Source of the DNA: Opitutaceae bacterium
GTDB taxonomy: Bacteria > Verrucomicrobiota > Verrucomicrobiia > Opitutales > Opitutaceae
Length of the DNA: 64,000 bases
NCBI GenBank assembly: GCA_028284235.1
Contig: JANQSC010000016.1
Span: 62,001 to 126,000, forward strand
Reading direction: 5' to 3'
The translations under genes were made by a program, and so were the position numbers. This document shows, in pieces, positions 24,550 through 34,847 of this stretch. The notes under the pieces were generated by a model. It did not search any database, was not told the origin of the DNA, and worked only from the letters and a program-made list of their open reading frames with translations. The stretch's first letter is position 1, and every line of letters begins with the position of its first letter.

Positions 24550-26283
24550 CTAGTCTGCGAGAAAGATCTCGATAAGTCCGATACCGGTTTCCCCTCCGAC
24601 GCCTTCCATCTTGAACGAATACAGAACGTTGGGAAGCGGCTGAATATCTACAAGGATGGCGGAATCCTTCGTACCCGAAGCAAAATTGGTCGCTCCAACT
24701 CCAGGGGAAACAGCTATGATCTCATCTACGTTCGGAGCGTCTTCCCAATTGTCGTTCACAGCAATTTCAGTGTCAACGCGAGAGCCTGAGTTAAAGTCAG
24801 ACTGGATCAAGGTGATAACCGGATCCGAAAGAGCTCCGCTCACTCCCTGGTTTGCCAGAGTAGGGCCCACTCCCCGAATCAAGAGTTTCGAGCTAACCTG
24901 GCCACTCACGATGAAGCCTCCAATAAGAATATTGTCTCCAGTTCCGACAAACCCGCGAGTCGCCAGATTCACCAGCCGATTTACAGCGTCGTTCGGAGAC
25001 TCCTCCGTAGCGTCAAAAACCTCCACAAGAGCCAAGCCATCGGTAGCGTCGATGTCAGTCGCGACCACTGTAAAGTTTCGCCATCCATCCAACTCAAGCG
25101 CCATGGCGGAATCTGTTGAATCTACGTCCGAGTTGTCGACTGCAAACGTTCTGCTGAACAATCCTTGAATCTCGGCCAACTCAGTATCCGCCCAGTCATC
25201 GTTTGACTGAATCGAAGTATCCGTGAAGGTGCCATCCACATTAAAAACACGTTCAATCAGCTCGGCAGTCGGGTCCGTCGCAAACGACGTCACCCCTTGT
25301 TGGGCCAACTCTGGGCCTTGAACACGCGTAAGGATATCGATATCCCCCGTTCCCCTAATAGTGAATCCCAGGATGAGAGATTGGTTGCCCGATCCAAGAA
25401 TACCGCGCGTCGAAATATTTGCCAATCGTGCCCGCAGTGACTGAATTTCCGCGCTCAAGCTCGCAACTTCGTCAAAACCGTTAATCGCGACCGCTCTGTA
25501 TTCGTAGTCTTTGCCTCGGCCAATATCGCTATCCGAGTAGGACGTGCCGCCATCCTCGACAAAGCCGAGCACGGTCCAGTCCGATCCGCCTGCCAATCGG
25601 CGCTCGATACGATAACCCCCGCCCGGAGCGCTCGCTCCGTCGAAGCTAAATACGATAGTGCCGGGATTCGCAGACTCGTCTGAATCCACCGTGGTCGGCG
25701 CTACCGGGGTGCCCGCGGCATCGCCGGCTCCAAATCCTGCCGCCGCCAAAAAGGACGGGACGTCGCTTCCGTTGACGAGGGGATTGTCTCCATCTGTGAA
25801 AAATTTCAGACTGTACAGGAGCGTACCGTCCTCGGGCATCACCCAAGGATCGCCGACTCCCCCTGAGGACGTGTTGCGATAAAATCCGTAAGGCTCGCTC
25901 GCCGCAGGCGACTGATTGGCCTGGGTCAGATCCGGAAACCACAAGATGGCTAATTGATCTTCACCAGCAGTCCAGCTACCTCCGTAGGCGACTTCGCCCG
26001 AAGCGACAATGTACTCGCCCTCAGTTGAACTTTCAGCGGACAAGTCCCACTGGGCAACGATCTCGTCATCGCTTCCGGCAGCGATAATCGAACCCACTTC
26101 CGGCAGTGAAAACACGTCGTCCGGACCCGCGGATATCAAGTAGAGCATCCCTTGGTTGACGAGTTCGTTTCCTTCCTCGTCTTGGAGGCTTCCCACGTCA
26201 ACCGTGAAAAAAACCGATGCCCACGCGGGCGCTGAAATGGCGGAGGCCAAGGCCCCGATTGTGATAAATTTTCCGATTTTCAT
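24550..26283 (-). CDS. Secreted protein with Fn3-like domain and two copies of a GTGDN-type repeat domain
   Basis: This 577-residue protein has a signal peptide (MKIGKFITIGALASAISAPA, cleavage after AWA) and an N-terminal beta-rich domain. A fibronectin type III-like domain follows at about 195-285 (GYRIERRLAGGSDWTVLGFV; KDYEYRAVAING). Two homologous C-terminal repeats come next: LANISTRGILGSGNQSLILG and LVNLATRGFVGTGDNILIGG, each followed by an IRG(V)GP-like or VQGPEL segment. I associate this repeat with secreted proteins of Verrucomicrobia. Its ATG overlaps the stop of the upstream secreted-protein gene (ATGA). Role unknown, probably cell surface or extracellular. Confidence 0.8.
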   Translation of the reverse strand: MKIGKFITIGALASAISAPAWASVFFTVDVGSLQDEEGNELVNQGMLYLISAGPDDVFSLPEVGSIIAAGSDDEIVAQWDLSAESSTEGEYIVASGEVAYGGSWTAGEDQLAILWFPDLTQANQSPAASEPYGFYRNTSSGGVGDPWVMPEDGTLLYSLKFFTDGDNPLVNGSDVPSFLAAAGFGAGDAAGTPVAPTTVDSDESANPGTIVFSFDGASAPGGGYRIERRLAGGSDWTVLGFVEDGGTSYSDSDIGRGKDYEYRAVAINGFDEVASLSAEIQSLRARLANISTRGILGSGNQSLILGFTIRGTGDIDILTRVQGPELAQQGVTSFATDPTAELIERVFNVDGTFTDTSIQSNDDWADTELAEIQGLFSRTFAVDNSDVDSTDSAMALELDGWRNFTVVATDIDATDGLALVEVFDATEESPNDAVNRLVNLATRGFVGTGDNILIGGFIVSGQVSSKLLIRGVGPTLANQGVSGALSDPVITLIQSDFNSGSRVDTEIAVNDNWEDAPNVDEIIAVSPGVGATNFASGTKDSAILVDIQPLPNVLYSFKMEGVGGETGIGLIEIFLAD

Positions 26284-27350
26284 TGTGGCAACTCCCATTC
26301 GTTAACCCAGTTTGCGTCTTGCGGGTCAGAACCCACTTGAATCTTTCGGACTGCGAGGCCCATGCCCGGCTCGATTACGTCGGAACCGCTATCCGCCGCT
26401 TCATCCCCCACCTTGCGCCAAGCGCCGTTGTAGTAGAAGTAAGAGGCCGAGGGCTGTTTGTTTTTACCCGACTCGGTCAGCGAGTAGACAAGAAGCAAAT
26501 CGTTGGGATCACCCGGATCAGTCGTTTCTTCGAACACTCCTCCTGGAGCGAGTCCAAGCTCGTCCAAGGCGATCGCCAGAGGCCGATTCAGCCCGACAAA
26601 ATTGTCTGACACGAACGTGTCGGATTCGCTCAAGGGAATCGCGATAGGCGAGTCGATCACTTCTCCGAAAAATAGAGCGTCCTTCGCTTCCGCATCGTTG
26701 TTGCGGATTACCAAAGCGCGTCCGGGCTCGAGGACGGCGTCATCCGCGTTGGAGTCGATTCCCGCTCCGACCTGGCGCCAAGCGCCTCCAGAGAAATAGT
26801 AAATGCCGGAAGGGACCATATTCCCCTCCGAGGAGACCGCCTGGGGAACGATCACTTCGATACTACGCGTTCCAGGCTCGTCTTCGTCTTCGTTCGCAAC
26901 TCCCAAGGGAAACGCCGAACCTAACGTCCAGTGCGGGTAGACGGCGACCTCGTCCCCATTCTGGAGCCCGTCAGTCGATCCGCCATCCAGGTTGATCTGC
27001 GATGCCGTATTGGACTGTATATCGAGATGCACGCCCTGTTGAGCCCCCGACTCGAAAACCAAATAATGCGTCACGTTTGAACCGGCATCGAACGCGCTCG
27101 CCGTCAACGAGTCGGTCGCCACGTTCACAACCAAGTCGCCGCCATTGTCGCTCACGGACTCGACCGTCCCTCGATAAGCGGCCGACTGCTTGAACGGAAA
27201 GGAGACAATCACGTCGCTCTCCGCCGGCAAATTGATGGATATCGCTCCCACAATCTGCGAATACACTTCCTGGCCCCGAGCGACTTGCCCCGCCGCCAAC
27301 ACAGCGGCTGAAGCCGCCAAGAGCCCAATTTTTCTACAGGTATACTTCAT
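26280..27350 (-). CDS. Secreted protein resembling the TIGR02597 family, unknown function
   Basis: This 356-residue protein has a clear signal peptide (about 1-26, LLAASAAVLAAGQVARG). The mature protein is beta-rich with two similar half-motifs, IYYFSGGAWRQVGAGID...VLEPGRALVIRN and SYFYYNGAWRKVGDEAA...VIEPGMGLAVRK. It resembles proteins I know under the TIGR02597 label from Verrucomicrobia; this is recognition by eye. It is the first gene of a coupled pair with the Fn3-repeat protein, so the two are likely made and exported together. Confidence 0.75.
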   Translation of the reverse strand: MKYTCRKIGLLAASAAVLAAGQVARGQEVYSQIVGAISINLPAESDVIVSFPFKQSAAYRGTVESVSDNGGDLVVNVATDSLTASAFDAGSNVTHYLVFESGAQQGVHLDIQSNTASQINLDGGSTDGLQNGDEVAVYPHWTLGSAFPLGVANEDEDEPGTRSIEVIVPQAVSSEGNMVPSGIYYFSGGAWRQVGAGIDSNADDAVLEPGRALVIRNNDAEAKDALFFGEVIDSPIAIPLSESDTFVSDNFVGLNRPLAIALDELGLAPGGVFEETTDPGDPNDLLLVYSLTESGKNKQPSASYFYYNGAWRKVGDEAADSGSDVIEPGMGLAVRKIQVGSDPQDANWVNEWELPQ

Positions 27351-27523
27351 GGATGACTAATTACTAGGGGTGCCCACTAACAAACAATGTATATACGACC
27401 ATATCAAGCGTCGAGTTTCGGATAAATCGCAAAGTTCTCCGAAACTGGGCGAAACTTAATCTCATGTTCAGGTTAACGCGCGAATCTACGCGGCGATTGT
27501 GAGGTCTTTCCCCAGGGGCGAAC

Positions 27524-27554
27524 GTAGGGCTCCCTAGAGGGCGAAGGGCCCTAC
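27524..27554. repeat. REP-like palindrome downstream of secA
   Basis: GTAGGGC (27524-27530) and GCCCTAC (27548-27554) form a 7-bp inverted repeat around CCCT/AGGG inner pairing. On the minus strand the sequence begins GTAGGGCCCTTCGC, nearly the same as the left end of the element at 35715 (GTAGGGCCTTCGC). It lies 24 bases after the secA stop and could also act as an RNA hairpin at the 3' end of the secA message, although no T-run follows. Confidence 0.55.
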
Positions 27555-27577
27555 CTAAAGGGATTTGAACGCAGACG

Positions 27578-30500
27578 CTACCGCCCGCAACAGTGCTTGT
27601 ATTTCTTGCCGCTACCGCAGGGGCAGGGCTCGTTTCGCCCCACCTTCGGGGTGTTGCGCTTTACGGTTACTTTCGGCAAGGAAACCTCCTTGCCCCCGGG
27701 GCGGCCCCCTCCAGTCGCGGCGGGCCCAGCGTCTCCGGGGCCCTGGGCGACCGCTTGGCGGGCAAGCATAGTTTTCACGTTCTCGATCGCCACCATATTA
27801 GTGGCAGTCCGGAACAGCCTCGAGCACAGCTGAGTGCGTATCATCCCAATCAGTTCCTCGAAATAGGTGTACGCCTCGTTCTTGTACTCGCTGAGCGGGT
27901 CTTTCTGGCCGTAACTGCGCAAAGTCACGCTTCGCCGGAGTTCCTCCATTTCCGTCAAATGTTCCTGCCAGCGCCCGTCAATGGCGTTCAGAAGAATGAA
28001 TCGCTCCAGATGCAGCAACGCGTCCTCGTTCTCCGCGGTCTTCTTGATTCGATACGCTTCTTTTATCTTATCGATAATCGTGTCGAGAATCGCCCCGGGC
28101 TCCAGGCCATCCAAGTCCTCCACCTTCAACCCGATTGGGAAGTGGGAGTTTGACCAGGTCACGAGCGGGGTGAGATCGCCCTCGCCTCCTGCAGTTTCAT
28201 TGTCGAGCCGCTCCGCGAGCTCTTCCTCCACCAATTCGAATATGGCGTTGCTCGGCTCTTCGCTGTGGAGGGCTTCATTGCGAATCCCGTAAATGATCTC
28301 GCGCTGCTTGTTGAGAACGTCGTCGTACTGGAGCAAGCGTTTGCGCACGGAGTAATTCTGCTCCTCCACCTTTTTCTGGGCGGTTTCGATCGAGCGATTG
28401 AGCAGCGGATGCTCCAGGGGGTCGCCCTCCTCCATCGAATTTTGCAGAATCTTGGCCATCGGGCCGGAATTTGCGAACAGCCGCATCAGGCTGTCCTCGA
28501 GCGATATGAAGAACTTGGAGCGTCCCGGGTCGCCTTGACGCGAACAGCGGCCGCGCAGCTGGCGGTCAATCCGGCGAGACTCGTGCCGCTCGGTACCCAC
28601 CACGAGCAAGCCGCCCAGCTCCTTCACTCCCTCGCCCAGCTTGATGTCGGTTCCGCGACCCGCCATGTTGGTCGCGATCGTGACCGCGCCCCGCATGCCC
28701 GCGCGGGACACGATTTCCGCCTCCTGCTGGTGGTACTTGGCGTTGAGGACATTGTGGGGAATGTTGCGTCGGCGCAGCATACGCCCGAGCAATTCCGAGG
28801 CTTCCACGGATACGGTGCCCACGAGGACGGGTTGTCCTTTCTTGTGGGCGATCTCGATGTCGTCGATGGCCGCGTTGTACTTCTCGCGACGTGACTTGAA
28901 GATGACGTCGTTCTCGTCGATTCGAATACAGGGCTCGTTGGTGGGGATGATCGCGACGTTCAGCTTGTAAATGTCGTTGAATTCAGTCGCCTCGGTTTCC
29001 GCCGTGCCCGTCATACCCGCAAGCTTGTCGTACATGCGGAAGTAGTTCTGCACGGTAATGGTCGCGTAGGTCCGGGTTTCACGCTCGATGGTGACGCTTT
29101 CCTTCGCCTCGACCGCCTGGTGCAAGCCATCGCCCCAGCGCCGTCCCGGCATAATACGGCCCGTATTCTCGTCGACGATCACCACTTTGCCCTCCTGGAC
29201 AACGTATTCGACGTCCTTCTCGTACAAGGAATACGCTCTGAGCAATTGGCTAATGGCGTGAATGTCCTCGCCCACTGCCTCCAGCTTTTCTTGCTCCTCC
29301 AGTTTGATCGCGTCCTTTTGCTCGTCCGATAGAGAGCTGTCCTTGTCGAGCTCGCTGAAACGGGTGGCCAAGTCCGGAAGCATGAACGCGTCCGGATCGT
29401 CCGGCCGCAACTCGACGCGGCCGTTCTCCGTCAAATCCGCCTGCCGCTGCTTCTCGTCGATCACATAGAAAAGGCGCTCTTTGAGGTTGTACATGCGCTC
29501 CTTGTTAAGATCGCCGTGCATCTCGGTATCGAACCGGTCAAATTCGCGACGGACGTCGCCGCTCTCCATGAGCCGCATGAAGGTCTTGTTTTTCGGCGCT
29601 CCCAGCTTGACGAGGAGCAAGTCCGCGTACGGGTCCGGCTCGTCAGGAAGGGGAAGCGGCTTCGAGCCGCTGGCTTCCAGACTCTTGTTCTCCTTGGCAA
29701 TACGGGCGGCCTCTTCCGCTCGCTTGGCCTCCTCCGCTTTCACCGTCTCTTCGCTCTTTTCCAGCTCGGCCTTGGCAGCGCTCGCGAGCTTGTTGCAAAA
29801 CGTGGTTTGCTTCGACACCAGACGGCTGATTCCCGCTTTCATCTTGGTGTAGGGCTGCTCGCGCTGGATCGGGGCGGGACCTGAAATAATGAGAGGCGTA
29901 CGAGCCTCGTCCACCAGAATGGAGTCGACTTCGTCGATGATAACGAAAAAGTGGTCGCGCTGCACTTGCTCGTCTTTGCTGTGCGCCATTCCATTGTCGC
30001 GCAAGTAGTCGAAACCGAACTCGGAAGACGTGCCGTATGTAATGTCTCGTGAATACATCTCGCGCTTCTGGTCGGGCGGCATCTGGTTTTTGATGCAACC
30101 AATAGTGAGTCCCAAGTACTGAAGAAGATAGCCCATCCACTCTGAGTCACGCTGCGCCAAGTATTCATTTACCGTTACAAGCTGAACATTGCGGCCCGAC
30201 AAAGCGTTTAGATAGAGTGGTAAAGTGGATACAAGTGTCTTCCCTTCCCCTGTCGCCATTTCTGCAATACGACCTTGATGCAAAGCCATGCCGCCAATCA
30301 GCTGTACATCGTAGTGCACCATCTCCCAGGCGAGCTCGTGTCCCATGACCGGGCAAGTGGTCCCCACCAGTCTGCGGGCCGCGTTTTTAACCGTAGCGAA
30401 GGCCTCCGGCAAGAGGTCGTCCAGACTTTCCCCGTGGGCAAGGCGCTCGCGGAATTTAGCGGTGTGGCCCTTCAATTCCTCTTCGCTCAAGGACTGGTAC

Positions 30501-30601
30501 GACTCTTCCAGAGCATTGATTTTCTCGAGGTCGGACTGACAGGATTTGAGCCACTTTTTATTGGCGCGGCCGGCGAATTTTTTGAAAATGGATGAGAACA
30601 T
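27578..30601 (-). CDS. secA: Preprotein translocase ATPase SecA
   Basis: SecA drives protein export through SecYEG. The 1007-residue protein has Walker A GEGKT in [20 protein letters not shown] (about 113-132), the [12 protein letters not shown]alker B/DEAD region, the C-terminal helicase half with [11 protein letters not shown] and RQGDPG, and a C-terminal SEC-C zinc motif [13 protein letters not shown]. It is about 100 residues longer than E. coli SecA. Part of the excess is a charged Glu/Lys/Ala-rich insertion in the cross-linking domain (about 265-310) followed by further extra sequence to about 425. It stands alone on the minus strand. Confidence 0.98.
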   Translation of the reverse strand: MFSSIFKKFAGRANKKWLKSCQSDLEKINALEESYQSLSEEELKGHTAKFRERLAHGESLDDLLPEAFATVKNAARRLVGTTCPVMGHELAWEMVHYDVQLIGGMALHQGRIAEMATGEGKTLVSTLPLYLNALSGRNVQLVTVNEYLAQRDSEWMGYLLQYLGLTIGCIKNQMPPDQKREMYSRDITYGTSSEFGFDYLRDNGMAHSKDEQVQRDHFFVIIDEVDSILVDEARTPLIISGPAPIQREQPYTKMKAGISRLVSKQTTFCNKLASAAKAELEKSEETVKAEEAKRAEEAARIAKENKSLEASGSKPLPLPDEPDPYADLLLVKLGAPKNKTFMRLMESGDVRREFDRFDTEMHGDLNKERMYNLKERLFYVIDEKQRQADLTENGRVELRPDDPDAFMLPDLATRFSELDKDSSLSDEQKDAIKLEEQEKLEAVGEDIHAISQLLRAYSLYEKDVEYVVQEGKVVIVDENTGRIMPGRRWGDGLHQAVEAKESVTIERETRTYATITVQNYFRMYDKLAGMTGTAETEATEFNDIYKLNVAIIPTNEPCIRIDENDVIFKSRREKYNAAIDDIEIAHKKGQPVLVGTVSVEASELLGRMLRRRNIPHNVLNAKYHQQEAEIVSRAGMRGAVTIATNMAGRGTDIKLGEGVKELGGLLVVGTERHESRRIDRQLRGRCSRQGDPGRSKFFISLEDSLMRLFANSGPMAKILQNSMEEGDPLEHPLLNRSIETAQKKVEEQNYSVRKRLLQYDDVLNKQREIIYGIRNEALHSEEPSNAIFELVEEELAERLDNETAGGEGDLTPLVTWSNSHFPIGLKVEDLDGLEPGAILDTIIDKIKEAYRIKKTAENEDALLHLERFILLNAIDGRWQEHLTEMEELRRSVTLRSYGQKDPLSEYKNEAYTYFEELIGMIRTQLCSRLFRTATNMVAIENVKTMLARQAVAQGPGDAGPAATGGGRPGGKEVSLPKVTVKRNTPKVGRNEPCPCGSGKKYKHCCGR

Positions 30602-30668
30602 TAGCGTTCGTTAGTATAAGAGCATTTGCGCGTAGCGGATTGCAGACCTCGTTGCAACGAAAAGGTTC

Positions 30669-31448
30669 TCAAATCCGCTCGTTCTCGAGCGCCATCCAAA
30701 CTGCGGGCCCGTGAACGTGCTCCGACTCAAGTCGTTCATCGACCAATTTGAATCCGAAATGGGCGAAGGCGCGATCCAGCTCCTCCTTCTCCATCCAGTT
30801 GCACGATTCGCTTCCCCCGCCGCAGAATCCTTTCCAGTCGAGGGCGTCTCCATAGCCATAGGCATGCAAGCGATGCTCGAAGCCGGACTGGTTTGCCGTC
30901 CAAGACCCAGAGAACTTGCTACGCGCGCGTTCGTTCGATCGTATGAGCGCTTCATCGTAGTAGTGCGTCCAGACAAAGAGAGACCGCACCCGCTTCGAAA
31001 GCAGCTCGATCAGCTCCACCGGGTTTTTCATGTGGTAAAGAACGCCGCAGGCGATCCCGACATCGTAGATCGCGCTGGCTTCGCGCAGGAAAGGCACGAA
31101 GTTGCCGAGTTTGAATCGGGGCGTCTGCAGGTTCAGCAGCTCTTTTACAACCAGGCATCTCAGATAGGCCTCGGAATTGGCTTCGATGCTCAGAACGGAC
31201 GCGGCGCCCAAACGCTCTAGCATCGCCGTATGAGCCGCTTCAAGCGGCCCCAGCTCGAGTATCGACTTTCCTTCAAAACCGCCCAAAGCGGACGACGCCC
31301 AATGAATGCGGTCGTCGTTGTGCAGCTCCCCCATCCCTTTCGAATCGACCTGCAACTCACGGGGCATAATCGAGAACCACTGCCCTTCGAAAAGATCAAT
31401 GGCGTTTTGGTTAGAAGGGGCTTCTTCGAAAAAATTCTCTTTCCTCAT
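30669..31448 (-). CDS. Class I SAM-dependent methyltransferase
   Basis: The 259-residue protein has motif I KSILELGPLEAAHT (about 61-74), an acidic residue after the next strand (VLSIEANSEAYLRC) and a later strand DVGIACGVLYHMKNPVELIE (about 128-147). The last is typical of methyltransferases acting on tRNA wobble or small molecules and of uncharacterised glycan-cluster methyltransferases. The substrate is unknown. It precedes secA and follows the UDP-glucuronate decarboxylase gene on the same strand, which makes a polysaccharide role possible but unproven. Confidence 0.8.
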   Translation of the reverse strand: MRKENFFEEAPSNQNAIDLFEGQWFSIMPRELQVDSKGMGELHNDDRIHWASSALGGFEGKSILELGPLEAAHTAMLERLGAASVLSIEANSEAYLRCLVVKELLNLQTPRFKLGNFVPFLREASAIYDVGIACGVLYHMKNPVELIELLSKRVRSLFVWTHYYDEALIRSNERARSKFSGSWTANQSGFEHRLHAYGYGDALDWKGFCGGGSESCNWMEKEELDRAFAHFGFKLVDERLESEHVHGPAVWMALENERI

Positions 31449-31506
31449 CTCCTTGCGAATTGGGCGATCTAACGCCGCCCGGGGACGGAACTGAGGGAGC
31501 TCAGGC

Positions 31507-32439
31507 TCAACCCCCCAAGTACTCCTTGAAGTAAGCGATCGTCGTTTTCAGCCCTTCTTCCAGCGGCACGGTAGGTTCCCAACCCAGCGCTTTCTTGGCG
31601 AGGCTAATATCCGGCCGGCGCTGTTTTGGGTCGTCCGAGGGGAGTTCGTGGTGCACGATTTTCGACCGGGTCCCCGTCAACGCGACGACCTTCTCAGCCA
31701 GTTCGAGCATAGTGAACTCGCCTGGGTTGCCGATGTTCACGGGCCCAACGATCGATTCCTGTTCCATCAGTGAGACAAATCCCTCGATCAAATCGCTGAA
31801 ATAGCAAAAAGAGCGCGTCTGCGAACCGTCGCCGTAAACCGTGATGTCTTCGCCTTTCAGCGCCTGCACGATAAAATTGGATACAACTCGACCATCTTCC
31901 GGCGACATGCGCGGCCCGTACGTATTGAAAATCCGGACAACTCGGATATCGACGCCGTTTTGGCGATGATAGTCAAAAAACAAGGTCTCCGCGCACCGTT
32001 TGCCTTCATCGTAGCAGGACCGCATTCCGATCGGGTTCACACTTCCCCAATAGCTTTCGGGCTGAGGGTGGATATCGGGATCGCCGTAAACTTCGGAGGT
32101 CGACGCCTGAAAGACCCGAGCATTCACCCGCTTAGCCAAACCCAGGCAGTTAATCGCGCCCATCACAGAGGTCTTGATCGTCTTAATCGCGTTGTGCTGG
32201 TAGTGAACCGGCGACGCGGGGCAGGCCAGATTGTAGATTTGATCAACCTCGACTTTGAACGAGTCGATCACATCGTGGCGGATAAACTCAAATCGAGGAT
32301 TATCAACCAAATGAGCGATATTCCGCTTCGTGCCGGTAAACAAGTTGTCCATGCAAATGACATCGTGACTGTCCGCGATCAATCGGTCTGCCAAATGACT
32401 GCCCAGGAATCCCGCTCCTCCGGTTATTAGAATACGCAT
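31507..32439 (-). CDS. UDP-glucuronate decarboxylase (UDP-xylose synthase), extended SDR
   Basis: This 310-residue NAD-dependent enzyme makes UDP-xylose from UDP-glucuronate. It has the Rossmann motif GGAGFLGSH (7-15), [20 protein letters not shown], the catalytic Tyr-Lys in [13 protein letters not shown], and [21 protein letters not shown], which together distinguish UXS from other epimerases. UDP-xylose would feed the glycosyltransferases encoded at 18555-24417. The ATG at 32439 ([13 protein letters not shown]) is used instead of a TTG three codons upstream. Confidence 0.93.
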   Translation of the reverse strand: MRILITGGAGFLGSHLADRLIADSHDVICMDNLFTGTKRNIAHLVDNPRFEFIRHDVIDSFKVEVDQIYNLACPASPVHYQHNAIKTIKTSVMGAINCLGLAKRVNARVFQASTSEVYGDPDIHPQPESYWGSVNPIGMRSCYDEGKRCAETLFFDYHRQNGVDIRVVRIFNTYGPRMSPEDGRVVSNFIVQALKGEDITVYGDGSQTRSFCYFSDLIEGFVSLMEQESIVGPVNIGNPGEFTMLELAEKVVALTGTRSKIVHHELPSDDPKQRRPDISLAKKALGWEPTVPLEEGLKTTIAYFKEYLGG

Positions 32440-32511
32440 GCCGATCAATACTCTCGCCTTTGACCGGGAAATTCCAAGGGCAATGATGTCAATGGAAGGT
32501 TAAACTACGAC

Positions 32512-33663
32512 TCATCCAGCCTCGACAGCGATTTCCGCGGCCCCTGCCTCGTACCGTTCAATCCAATCCCGGCTCCAATTCGCGAACTCCCCGGACTCAA
32601 TGCGAGCGCGAGCCTCACGCATCAAATCGAGATAGAAATGCAAATTGTGGATCGTCAGCAAGGTGCACCCCAGCATTTCTTTGGCAGTCATCAAATGGCG
32701 GATGTACGCCCGGCTGAAACGCGACGCGTAACTCGTCGAATCCGCTGTCAATGGCTTCGAATCCCGAGCGAACCGAGCGTTTCGAATGTTCTTCATTCCA
32801 TCCGCAGTGAAAAACGCGCCGTTCCGGGCCACTCGCGAGGGTAGCACGCAGTCGAACATATCCACCCCGAGCGCGATCATCTTGAGCATCTGGGGCGGCG
32901 TCCCCAATCCCATCGTGTACCGAGGCTTGCTCTCAGGAAGAAATGGCACCGTCACCCCGACCTGATGCAGCATTTCCGGCTCCGGCTCTCCCACGCTGAC
33001 TCCGCCAACCGCGTATCCCGAAAAGTCCATCGCCGCCAGTTCCTCCGCGGAACGACGCCTCAAATCCTCGAACGTAGACCCTTGGGCGATCGCGAACAGG
33101 TGGTGCCCGGTTTCCAAAAAACCGAGCTCGCGGGCGGCTTCCAGGCACCGGCCGGCCCAACGCGTCGTCCGCTCCACCGCCTTGACGCATTCGGGTTTCT
33201 CGCAAGGCCAAGGGGGACACTCGTCGATCACCATGGCGATGTCCGAATCCAAGTTGGACTGGATCGTCATCACCTCGCGCGGACCTAAAAACACTTTCGA
33301 CCCATCCAGGTGCGACCGGAAGTCGATCCCCTCCTCTGTAACCTCGCTCAACTTGGATAAACTGAACGCTTGGAATCCTCCGCTGTCCGTGAGGATCGGC
33401 CCGTCCCAGCCCATAAACGCGTGCAGTCCGCCAAACTCACGGATCAACTCCGATCCCGGGCGAAGATTCAAATGGTAGGTGTTCCCGAGAATAATCTGCG
33501 CCTCGATCTCCTTCAACTGGGCGGGCGTCATCCCCTTGACCGTTCCTTGCGTTCCCACAGGCATAAATATCGGTGTTTCAACGAAACCGTGCCGTGTCGC
33601 CAATCGCCCCCTTCGCGCGGACGAGCGAGCATCTTTGGCTAGTATTTCAAAAGCGCCGGACAT
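32512..33663 (-). CDS. tgt: Queuine/preQ1 tRNA-ribosyltransferase (TGT) with zinc cysteines replaced by serine
   Basis: TGT swaps guanine 34 of certain tRNAs for preQ1. The 383-residue protein keeps the core: DSGGFQ (D93, general acid/base), the nucleophile Asp in VDMFDCVLPSR (D271) and GLGTPPQML. The zinc site is altered. The usual CxCxxC just before FSRAYxRHL reads S309-T-S311-Y-A-S314, while the fourth ligand, His339 (TIHNLHFY), remains. The preQ1-contacting QGG is QGS. The fold and active-site aspartates suggest an active or divergent enzyme without structural zinc. The ATG at 33663 is chosen because homology begins with FEILAKD. Confidence 0.93.
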   Translation of the reverse strand: MSGAFEILAKDARSSARRGRLATRHGFVETPIFMPVGTQGTVKGMTPAQLKEIEAQIILGNTYHLNLRPGSELIREFGGLHAFMGWDGPILTDSGGFQAFSLSKLSEVTEEGIDFRSHLDGSKVFLGPREVMTIQSNLDSDIAMVIDECPPWPCEKPECVKAVERTTRWAGRCLEAARELGFLETGHHLFAIAQGSTFEDLRRRSAEELAAMDFSGYAVGGVSVGEPEPEMLHQVGVTVPFLPESKPRYTMGLGTPPQMLKMIALGVDMFDCVLPSRVARNGAFFTADGMKNIRNARFARDSKPLTADSTSYASRFSRAYIRHLMTAKEMLGCTLLTIHNLHFYLDLMREARARIESGEFANWSRDWIERYEAGAAEIAVEAG

Positions 33664-33816
33664 GATCGTAGTGAAAACCGCTAAAACGACCCAATTGACC
33701 GCTGGAATCAACCCTTCGTTGCCAAAAGTTTCCTCGAATGCTCAGCCGCCCCGCGCTCCCGCAAACGATACCTTGACCCGGCTCAGCCGCCGCCCTTTAT
33801 ACTGCCCGTCCAATCC

Positions 33817-34380
<564 letters not shown>

Positions 34381-34385
34381 CGACC

Positions 34386-34847
34386 ATGAGGTGCCCCAAG
34401 TGCGCATCAACGCTCGACAAAGTCGTCGACTCGCGAATCAGCAAAGACGGATCCACCATCCGCCGACGCCGCGAGTGCATGGACTGCGGCCACCGCTTCT
34501 CGACCACCGAAGGAATACTCCGTGAGAACCTCTATGTGTTCAAGCGCGACGGGCGACGTGAGGAATTCGACAAACTCAAGATAGTCAATAGCTTGCGGCG
34601 AGCCTGCCAAAAACGCCCCGTCGACGCGGAACAGATCAACATTCTCGTTGAGGATATGATCGACGCCCTTGAAAACGAATACGGCATGGAAATCCCCTCG
34701 ACCGCGATCGGCGAGAAAGTCCTGGAGAACCTGAAGAATATCGACCCTATCGCCTACGTGCGCTTCGCCAGCGTCTACAAAGACTTCCGTAATCTGGAGG
34801 AGTTTCTCGACGAAATCGGCTCCCTCTCCAAACTTCCCATTCTATGA
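34386..34847 (+). CDS. nrdR: Transcriptional repressor NrdR
   Basis: NrdR represses ribonucleotide reductase genes in response to nucleotide levels. The 153-residue protein has the N-terminal zinc ribbon MRCPKC...CMDCGHRFSTTE and a following ATP-cone domain (FKRDGRREEFDKLKIVNSLR). It lies 5 bases after trpG/pabA, and its stop overlaps the start of the next gene in ATGA. No reductase gene is in the window. Confidence 0.97.
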   Translation: MRCPKCASTLDKVVDSRISKDGSTIRRRRECMDCGHRFSTTEGILRENLYVFKRDGRREEFDKLKIVNSLRRACQKRPVDAEQINILVEDMIDALENEYGMEIPSTAIGEKVLENLKNIDPIAYVRFASVYKDFRNLEEFLDEIGSLSKLPIL

